Under the pieces are notes generated by a model. That model worked only from the letters and a program-made list of their open reading frames with translations, was not told the DNA's origin and ran no database searches. A DNA stretch of 7,481 bases, taken from positions 1-7,481 of the forward strand of contig CAMTFK010000224.1 of the NCBI GenBank assembly GCA_947071285.1, in the 5' to 3' direction. Shown here in pieces: positions 1-4,893 of this stretch. Made by a program: the position numbers and the translations under genes. This stretch comes from an uncultured Bacteroides sp. Lineage in GTDB: Bacteria > Bacteroidota > Bacteroidia > Bacteroidales > Bacteroidaceae. Each line of letters begins with the position of its first letter. The first letter of the stretch is position 1.

Positions 1-80
1 TGTATAACTTAAAAAATAAAACGATTATGAAAGCTTTAGTATTATCAGTAGTATTTGCATTGACATCAGTAGTAAACGCA
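1..80 (+). repeat. Leader and signal-peptide repeat, copy 1
   Basis: This stretch matches 4252-4331 at 77 of 80 bases when compared by eye. It covers the 26 bases before the ATG and the first 18 codons, which encode the whole signal peptide of a DUF3836-like gene. The three differences are at positions 23, 56 and 66. The match fades to ordinary paralogue similarity just after the signal-peptide code. The window starts inside this copy, so the repeat may extend further upstream. Confidence 0.9.
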
Positions 81-515
81 ATGAGTAATAACAATCTGAA
101 AGAATTTGCCTATAACAGCGAAATGAATGCAGAACGTGTAGAAAGCCAAACCGTATTCAAGGTAGAGAATGACAAGTATCTGCACAATCATTTGAAGTAT
201 AATTATACGTATGATGCCGAAGGCCGTATTTCTCAAAAAGAAGTATTGAAATGGAACGGAAAGTCGCAGGCTTTCGAGAAGAATCACTGCTTGACAATGA
301 CATATGCAGATGGAGAAGTAACCGTGGAATATGCTTTGTGGAATGCAACAGACAATGCTTATACAAGAGTGAAATCAAAGGCTGTTTATCAGACAAATGG
401 GGAAGAAGTAAATTATCAGAGCTACAACTGGAATGACAAGGAAAACTCCTGGAATCTGGCAGTAAGGTGTAGCAACAACGGCAATGACAGAAAATTACTG
501 GCTGAACGCAAATAA
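27..515 (+). CDS. Secreted DUF3836-like protein (copy 1)
   Basis: A 162-residue exported protein. Residues 1-18 form a signal peptide: a Lys after the first Met, a hydrophobic core rich in Leu and Val, and a VNA cleavage site. The mature part has recurring aromatic motifs (YNYTYD around 58, LKWN near 74, YALWN near 103, YQSYNWN near 129) with charged turns between them, suggesting short beta-strand repeats in a small periplasmic or surface protein. It resembles DUF3836, a family of unknown function that I know from Bacteroides; the assignment comes from memory of the family. A paralogue with about half its residues identical lies at 4278-4763. The ATG at 27 puts the signal peptide directly at the N-terminus. 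An in-frame ATG one base before the window would add nine residues, as at 4251 in the other copy. The promoter lies outside the window. Confidence 0.8.
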   Translation: MKALVLSVVFALTSVVNAMSNNNLKEFAYNSEMNAERVESQTVFKVENDKYLHNHLKYNYTYDAEGRISQKEVLKWNGKSQAFEKNHCLTMTYADGEVTVEYALWNATDNAYTRVKSKAVYQTNGEEVNYQSYNWNDKENSWNLAVRCSNNGNDRKLLAERK

Positions 516-551
516 ATCAAGAGTAAAGAATTCCAGATCAATAAGTTTAAA

Positions 552-559
552 TAACTTTG
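552..559 (+). promoter_or_regulatory. Possible Bacteroides -7 promoter element for the DUF5694-like remnant
   Basis: TAACTTTG matches the Bacteroidetes -7 consensus TAnnTTTG and lies 24 bases before the ATG at 584. No clear TTTG-like -33 element is seen at the expected distance, near 528-533, so support is moderate. If active, it would still transcribe the pseudogene. Confidence 0.4.
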
Positions 560-583
560 GGCATCAAACAAATAATAATAACG

Positions 584-888
584 ATGAAGAAAGTTGTTTT
601 AACTTTAATCCTGGCAAGCATCTTCCTTACCAAAGGATACGCGCAACAGGCAGACGTCCTTACATTAGGAGTCTTCCACTTCGAATTCCCCAACCTTGAT
701 GTGCAACAAGTAGCCGAGGACGACCAAATGATAGTCCTGATTCCGTATTATACCAAAGGGATGAGCCCATATTCAAACAAAAACGAATACTGATGATATT
801 CGGTGCAGGGCACATGACCATTTTGAACTACTTGTTTGAGTGTTCGCCCGAATACAAATTGTTACATGTAAATGATTACCTGAAGTAA
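584..888 (+). pseudogene. Internally deleted DUF5694-like gene remnant
   Basis: The first reading frame runs from the ATG at 584 to a TGA at 791-793. It encodes a signal peptide (MKKVVLTLILASIFLTKGYA) and then the motif VLTLGVFHFEFPNLDV, which resembles the N-terminus of DUF5694 proteins. A different frame, open through about 757-888 and ending at the TAA at 886-888, encodes LMIFGAGHMTILNYLF and ends NDYLK. This looks like the C-terminal end of the same family. Family members are, from memory, well over 200 residues, whereas these two pieces together give only about 100. The likely history is an internal deletion with a frame change near 745-770. The function of the family is unknown. The remnant ends 10 bases from the stop of the convergent gene at 899. 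The two conserved ends are clear; the family name is less certain. Confidence 0.75.
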
Positions 889-898
889 ATAATCCGCT

Positions 899-1771
899 CT
901 ATCGGATTGGCAACGAGAAACGGGGTGGTCTAATCGTCGGTCCACCTCCAAAGTCTCCTCCCCGGTTATCGAAGACGACGTTGCGGAGCAGCTCGTACAA
1001 GATTCCGCCTACGTCCAGCCCCAGCTTAAACTTCTCAAAGCGATAATAAGGAATCGCAACCGGCACCGTCTCCCAACGTCCCCTCATGGCATCATAGTAT
1101 CGTTGTACTCCCACTTCCATCCCGAAACGGTCGGACATATCAAGAGACATGGTGGCACCATAACGGTCGGTACTCATCCCATAGGAATTTCCAATATCAT
1201 AGGAGCCGAAAACATTGAAGGCAATCCGGTCGGAAGCACGATAAGTCAGTCTGCCTGAGGTGCTGAATGCCTGTCCGGTGATACGAGACATGTTTATCTT
1301 CATAGCATCAGCACGAAGCTGCAACGCCCACCTGTCATTGAAAACATGCCGGTATCCTAACGAAGCATTATTGAAACGCCCAATTCCCGGCACACTTGTC
1401 TGTGCTCCGGAACCGAACACTTCTCCATGAGAAAATTGCTGCATGACGCCACCTGTACTAAAATCACCCCGGAAAAGCAAAGAAGGATTGACCTGATAAG
1501 GCAGACGTATTTCATCTTTCAAAGAGAAATCGGAAAAGTTCTCTGATAAGTTCTGGAAAGGCAAAGGAGAATGGGCAGAAGTGGGCACCTGCTCCAGAAG
1601 GGGTTTTAGCGGAAGAGGCTGCCAAAATTCTTTGGGCTTTATCTGCATATAGTCACGGATAGCGCCTATGCTGTCTCTTTCTTGTGCAGAAAGCAATTGC
1701 GGAGCAGAAATCAGCAGTAAGAATAATCCCAAACGGATTGGGAGTAACGATATGTTGACTTTTTGTTTCAT
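899..1771 (-). CDS. Predicted outer-membrane beta-barrel-like protein
   Basis: About 290 residues. A Lys-containing N-terminus and a hydrophobic core (LGLFLLLISAPQLL) lead to a likely signal-peptidase I site at LSA/QE. A Pro-rich periplasmic stretch follows. From about residue 130 there are alternating amphipathic segments with aromatic ends and Gly/Asn/Asp turns, such as ASLGYRHVFNDRWALQLRAD, RIAFNVFGSYDIG and RFGMEVGVQRYYD, typical of outer-membrane barrel strands. The last 25 residues are rich in Gly, Pro and Arg. I do not recognise a named family. The reading frame is open back to 1870, but a good promoter (1810-1841) and a Shine-Dalgarno sequence (1781-1786) lie inside that extension. 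The SD is 9 bases from the ATG at 1771 and only 3 from the ATG at 1777, so 1771 is preferred. It lies 110 bases downstream of the kinase gene on the same strand, so a link in envelope sensing is possible but inferred. Confidence 0.75.
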   Translation of the reverse strand: MKQKVNISLLPIRLGLFLLLISAPQLLSAQERDSIGAIRDYMQIKPKEFWQPLPLKPLLEQVPTSAHSPLPFQNLSENFSDFSLKDEIRLPYQVNPSLLFRGDFSTGGVMQQFSHGEVFGSGAQTSVPGIGRFNNASLGYRHVFNDRWALQLRADAMKINMSRITGQAFSTSGRLTYRASDRIAFNVFGSYDIGNSYGMSTDRYGATMSLDMSDRFGMEVGVQRYYDAMRGRWETVPVAIPYYRFEKFKLGLDVGGILYELLRNVVFDNRGGDFGGGPTIRPPRFSLPIR

Positions 1772-1780
1772 ACGCATATA

Positions 1781-1786
1781 CCCTCC
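1781..1786 (-). promoter_or_regulatory. Shine-Dalgarno sequence of the outer-membrane gene
   Basis: GGAGGG on the minus strand, 9 bases before the ATG at 1771 and 3 bases before the ATG at 1777. A strong SD is unusual for Bacteroides, where most genes rely on AT-rich leaders; the neighbouring genes here lack one. It decides the start choice and rejects the longer frame from 1870. Confidence 0.65.
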
Positions 1787-1809
1787 TTTACTTTTATGAA
1801 TAGTGTATA

Positions 1810-1841
1810 CAAAAATAACAAAAGGATAGCTGAATAACAAG
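1810..1841 (-). promoter_or_regulatory. Promoter of the outer-membrane gene
   Basis: On the minus strand, TATTTTTG (1817 to 1810) matches the -7 consensus TAnnTTTG. A CTTG at 1841-1838 lies 20 bases upstream, the usual position for the -33 element. The predicted transcript would start near 1803-1806, giving a leader of about 30 bases to the ATG at 1771. The gene therefore probably has its own promoter in addition to any read-through from the kinase gene. Confidence 0.6.
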
Positions 1842-1881
1842 CAGTTGGCAACATTTCGCTTTAACAGCAAGCTTTTTTAAC

Positions 1882-4134
1882 TCAAAAGTGCATCGTAAAT
1901 TCACTGTAACTCCCCTCCACACTTTCCACTTTTACTACGCCATCATGTGCATCCACCACTTGCAACACATAATTCAGCCCTAAACCAAAACCGGATGCTC
2001 CTGTCTTTTGGCTGCCGGAAACCACTCTTTCAAACTTCCCGAATATCTTGTGCTGTTCGCGAAGGGGGATACCAATACCGTTATCACGCACTTTAATAAT
2101 GCTCCCGTCTTTTGTCCTCTCACCCGAAAGAGTTATCGTAACTTCTTCTTTAGAGTACTTAATGGCGTTATCCACCAGATTGGAAAGCACCTCGCGCAGG
2201 CAGAAAGCATCAGCATATACCGTGCATTCTTCCTCACAATCTATCTCGAAAAGGACTTTCTTCACTGCCTTCAGTTGGAACTTCTCGGAAATATCCTGCA
2301 ACAAAGGCCTCAACGGCACCTCTTCTTTATGAAGTTCCAGTTCTCCACGGTCTATCTGTGTCAGCATCACTACGCGGTTGGAGAGCGTGAGCAGATGTTC
2401 GCACTCGTCCTCCATAGCCTGTTTGTAGTGGGAGACTTTCTCCGGTTTATCGGCTAACTTACCGCTTGCCAGCACATGCGCTCCCATCATGACGGACTGC
2501 AACGGAGACTTCATATCGTGTATCATAGAGTAGGTAAAGTCTTTCTGAAACTGTTCCAGGCGGCGCTGTGCACGCAACATGCGTATCTGAAACACAACGC
2601 AAATGCAAACGAACAGGAAAGTAACCAGCATCGGCACCTGCATGCGCCATGTGGCAGCCGCAACGGAAATCTGCGGAGAGCGAACCACCGCACGGATACA
2701 AGTTGTGCTATCCCTGTCCAACGGAATCAGCTTGGTAGGAATATCCCAAAAGCCGACGGAAGGACTACCCGTATAAAGCATCAACTCTTCCGACGGATGC
2801 CTGAACCAGTGTATATCCGCCCGATGCGGAAAACCTGTTTCCGAGAGGTTGCTCCTGAAAGTGCTGTCGGCATAATGCAAGGAGAACGGGATAGGCATGC
2901 GGCTGTTCAGGTTGATGGTATCTTGCGCGTCATAGGCCATTTTCATACGGAAGCTTTCATCGAACTTATTGTAAATGTGCACCACAAACAACGCATTTAT
3001 CCGATAACGGTAGCCCTTGGTCAGATACAGTTTATAGAGTTCTTTCATGAAGCGGTCCACATAAGGAGTGACACTATCAGATACCATGTTAGCTTTCTTA
3101 TAACCAGGATTGGCATCCGAGAACAGAGGATAACGATGATGGTCAGTCTCCTGATAGAAGGCCTCTTCCAATTGTTCCTCTGCCTGCCATTTTATTCTTT
3201 GAGACGTTATATGATAGAGATAGCCCGACCAGACAGCCATCAGCAGGAACACACCCGCCAGGCTGGCAATGGAAACCGTTTTAAGAGAAACACGCCTGCC
3301 AACCTTTCTCTCCTGCTCAGCAGTCCTGGCTTGCGCAAGGGTCCCGTCGGTCTTTTCAAACAACACATGGCTTTGCGCCTCTATTTCCCCCCACGCCGCC
3401 TGCGCTATCTTCTGCTTTATCCCACTTACCGGCTGACTCATCTCTTCGGCAAGCTGATAGAAACTCTGCTGCTGCTCCTGCAAACTGCGCCGCTGGCGGA
3501 ACAGCGACTTCAACTGTGATACCAGTGCACCGGCCGACACGCCCAGCAACACTAACGTAATGAGTGACAACAGCAGGATTCTCTTCCCGAATTCCTTCAG
3601 CGGAAAAGATACGATGGCACGCACAGCCTCTCCACGCGCTTTGTAGGTGAAAGCGGCATCGGAAACAACGGTGGAAAAGCTCTGAAGACTGATGGCAGGA
3701 TTCGTACTCTCCAGCACCTCACCTGTCCCGGCGTTGATACGTTCCACCGTTAAGTCTCCGTCTATGTCCCGTTTTCGTAGCTTATTGTGCAACACGCTGT
3801 CTAGGGTGGCCAAAGGAATCTCCTTCACCCCATACACCTGTTGCAGGACTTGCGCCGCTTGTTGCGAAGTGCGTTCGTTCCCCTCATTCCGGCTGAGTCG
3901 TTTGTATTTAGGGTTGGGGTGATAAGTGAGGATGGCCATCGTACCGTCCGGATAAGGAAGATTGTTCACCAGATTGTCCACCGTCTCCGTAAAGGCCATC
4001 CAGAAGTTACTGTTCAACGACTGTTCCGCCTCTTTCTTCTGAGCATGATAGGCATATAACATTCCACCCAACTGTATCAGAACAACAGCAAACAGGCTAA
4101 CGAAAGAAAGGGATATGACGGTACGCATCTTCAT
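1882..4134 (-). CDS. Duplicated-sensor membrane histidine kinase
   Basis: A 750-residue sensor kinase that should autophosphorylate on His and pass phosphate to a response regulator. From the ATG at 4134 the order is: TM1 (about 5-29), outside domain 1 (30-184), TM2 (185-205), a short cytoplasmic linker with a coiled coil (206-284), TM3 (287-307), outside domain 2 (308-497), TM4 (498-519), HisKA (530-600) and HATPase_c to the end. Catalytic marks: MIHDMKSP with phospho-His 539, N-box NLVDN (652-656), G1 DNGIG (684-688), G2 GFGLG (715-719). The linker before TM3 carries a relic H-box, LAEEMSQP, with Glu230 in place of His. VRAIVSFP (171-178) and IRAVVRSP (480-487) keep the same 309-residue offset as the two H-boxes, which supports internal duplication. 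The frame is open to a TTG at 4164, but the promoter lies there, so 4134 (or the ATG at 4128) is chosen. No response regulator is adjacent. Confidence 0.93.
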   Translation of the reverse strand: MKMRTVISLSFVSLFAVVLIQLGGMLYAYHAQKKEAEQSLNSNFWMAFTETVDNLVNNLPYPDGTMAILTYHPNPKYKRLSRNEGNERTSQQAAQVLQQVYGVKEIPLATLDSVLHNKLRKRDIDGDLTVERINAGTGEVLESTNPAISLQSFSTVVSDAAFTYKARGEAVRAIVSFPLKEFGKRILLLSLITLVLLGVSAGALVSQLKSLFRQRRSLQEQQQSFYQLAEEMSQPVSGIKQKIAQAAWGEIEAQSHVLFEKTDGTLAQARTAEQERKVGRRVSLKTVSIASLAGVFLLMAVWSGYLYHITSQRIKWQAEEQLEEAFYQETDHHRYPLFSDANPGYKKANMVSDSVTPYVDRFMKELYKLYLTKGYRYRINALFVVHIYNKFDESFRMKMAYDAQDTINLNSRMPIPFSLHYADSTFRSNLSETGFPHRADIHWFRHPSEELMLYTGSPSVGFWDIPTKLIPLDRDSTTCIRAVVRSPQISVAAATWRMQVPMLVTFLFVCICVVFQIRMLRAQRRLEQFQKDFTYSMIHDMKSPLQSVMMGAHVLASGKLADKPEKVSHYKQAMEDECEHLLTLSNRVVMLTQIDRGELELHKEEVPLRPLLQDISEKFQLKAVKKVLFEIDCEEECTVYADAFCLREVLSNLVDNAIKYSKEEVTITLSGERTKDGSIIKVRDNGIGIPLREQHKIFGKFERVVSGSQKTGASGFGLGLNYVLQVVDAHDGVVKVESVEGSYSEFTMHF

Positions 4135-4152
4135 ATAGTAATGTTTTGCCAG

Positions 4153-4160
4153 CAAAAGTA
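4153..4160 (-). promoter_or_regulatory. -7 promoter element of the kinase gene
   Basis: On the minus strand, TACTTTTG (4160 to 4153) fits TAnnTTTG. It lies 18 bases before the ATG at 4134, giving a very short leader. The best -33 candidate is only TTAG at 4182-4179, with an 18-base spacer, and it falls inside the direct-repeat array at 4172-4200. A weak -33 next to an activator-like site is typical of a promoter that needs a bound regulator. Confidence 0.55.
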
Positions 4161-4171
4161 GCAATTTATCT

Positions 4172-4200
4172 CGTTAACCTAACGATAACGTTACGATAAC
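4172..4200 (-). promoter_or_regulatory. Triple 7-base direct repeat, likely response-regulator operator
   Basis: Read on the minus strand, three half-sites are GTTATCG (4200-4194), GTTATCG (4189-4183) and GTTAACG (4178-4172). They are separated by 4-base spacers, TAAC and TTAG, so the period is exactly 11 bases. OmpR/PhoB-family response regulators are known to bind 7-base direct repeats with 4-base spacers next to or over the -35 region. Here the array ends 11 bases upstream of the kinase -7 element. On the other side it ends 22 bases upstream of the -7 element of the DUF3836 gene, abutting that promoter's -33 position. No further half-site is seen on either flank. Binding and sign of control are inferred. 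The same bases also contain a 6-base inverted repeat (4171-4176 with 4180-4185). Confidence 0.65.
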
Positions 4201-4222
4201 ATTCATCCTCATCTCCCTGCCT

Positions 4223-4230
4223 TATCTTTG
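4223..4230 (+). promoter_or_regulatory. -7 promoter element of the second DUF3836 gene
   Basis: TATCTTTG matches TAnnTTTG. Transcription would start near 4235-4237, giving a leader of about 40 bases before the ATG at 4278. No TTTG-like -33 element is visible near 4198-4203; the end of the direct-repeat array occupies that place, which suggests dependence on an activator. Confidence 0.6.
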
Positions 4231-4251
4231 CAACATCGAAAGAAACAAGAA

Positions 4252-4331
4252 TGTATAACTTAAAAAATAAAACCATTATGAAAGCTTTAGTATTATCAGT
4301 AGTATTCGCATTGACAGCAGTAGTAAACGCA
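4252..4331 (+). repeat. Leader and signal-peptide repeat, copy 2
   Basis: Matches 1-80 at 77 of 80 bases (differences at 4274, 4307 and 4317). It includes the AT-rich leader and the full signal-peptide code of the second DUF3836 gene. Downstream of 4331 the two genes diverge strongly, including at third codon positions, so this block is conserved more than the protein alone requires. Confidence 0.9.
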
Positions 4332-4763
4332 GTAAGCGGTAACAATGTAAAGGATTTCGCCTATAACACGGAGAAACAGGAAAACGGAGTGGAAACTCAA
4401 ATGGTGTATAAGGTAAAAAAAGGAAAGTACCTGGAACGCCACCTGCAATACAACTACACGTATGATGAAAAAGGACGTGTTTCTGCCAAAGAAATACTGA
4501 AATGGAATCAAAACAACAGCCGCTTCGAGAAACAGTATTGCCTGAACTTCAGCTACACCGACAATGAAGTAGGCGTACAATACGTAGCATGGAACAGCAA
4601 AGACGGTGACTACACCAATATAAAATCAAAAGCCATCTACCAGATGAATGAACAAGGCATGAACTACATGAGCTACAACTGGAACGAAAAAGAAAACTCC
4701 TGGAGCCTGGTGACAGAACACAACGCCACCCACTGGAACGGCGCTTTGCTGGCTAACAAGTAA
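4278..4763 (+). CDS. Secreted DUF3836-like protein (copy 2)
   Basis: A 161-residue paralogue of the protein at 27-515. Residues 1-18 are a signal peptide that differs from copy 1 only by Ala for Ser at residue 14. The mature part repeats the same aromatic pattern: YNYTYD near 58, LKWN near 74, YVAWN near 103, YMSYNWN near 129 followed by the shared ENSW. About half the residues match copy 1. The family (DUF3836, from memory) has no known function; an envelope or surface role is inferred from export. An ATG at 4251 is in frame and would add nine residues. Its extra codons are conserved in copy 1 with one silent change, so that start cannot be excluded, but the ATG at 4278 gives a standard signal peptide. 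Beyond the repeat it uses many C-ending codons (aac, tac, acc), whereas copy 1 is more AT-ending. It diverges from the kinase gene and shares its control region. Confidence 0.85.
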   Translation: MKALVLSVVFALTAVVNAVSGNNVKDFAYNTEKQENGVETQMVYKVKKGKYLERHLQYNYTYDEKGRVSAKEILKWNQNNSRFEKQYCLNFSYTDNEVGVQYVAWNSKDGDYTNIKSKAIYQMNEQGMNYMSYNWNEKENSWSLVTEHNATHWNGALLANK

Positions 4764-4797
4764 CTTTACTCTAACAATAAATACTCTCTCTTAAAAC

Positions 4798-4872
4798 AAT
4801 GTGCCGGAAGTGCTGTGCTACGTGCAGGTGAATGATTATTCACCCCACAAGCACCGCCACTTCCGACACATT
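4798..4872. terminator. Large interrupted palindrome between convergent genes, possible bidirectional terminator
   Basis: The outer arms, 4798-4812 and 4858-4872, pair over 15 bases with one C/A mismatch. Further in, 4815-4819 pairs with 4850-4854 and 4822-4824 with 4846-4848. A perfect 7-base stem (GGTGAAT at 4827-4833 with ATTCACC at 4838-4844) closes a 4-base loop. It sits 34 bases after the DUF3836 stop and 21 bases after the protease stop. On the minus strand the stem is followed by a T-rich run (ATTGTTTTAAG), which suits termination of the protease operon. On the plus strand the following sequence is only moderately T-rich. It is much longer than a usual intrinsic terminator, so a dispersed palindromic repeat element is a real alternative. 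Confidence 0.6.
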
Positions 4873-4893
4873 CGTCGTGTTTATTACTTAAAG

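Noticed and set aside
1772..1870. N-terminal extension of the outer-membrane protein from 1870
   Set aside because: It would place a good promoter and the Shine-Dalgarno sequence inside the gene and bury the signal peptide more than 30 residues from the start.
2132..2142. GTTATCGTAAC inside the kinase gene, identical to part of the operator
   Set aside because: It is a single half-site in coding sequence (encoding part of VTITLS), with no second half-site at 11 bases and no promoter nearby, so chance is the likely cause.
2476..3519. Long plus-strand open frame of 347 codons
   Set aside because: It lies antisense to the histidine kinase, whose catalytic motifs are unmistakable. Its product is rich in Arg, His and Gln with no recognisable domain, as expected of a shadow frame.
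4135..4164. N-terminal extension of the kinase from a TTG at 4164
   Set aside because: The extension overlaps the -7 promoter element at 4153-4160, and the ATG at 4134 directly precedes a normal first membrane segment.
4798..4872. Palindrome as a CRISPR repeat or transposon end
   Set aside because: There is no second copy in the window, no spacer pattern, no transposase and no flanking target-site duplication that I can see.
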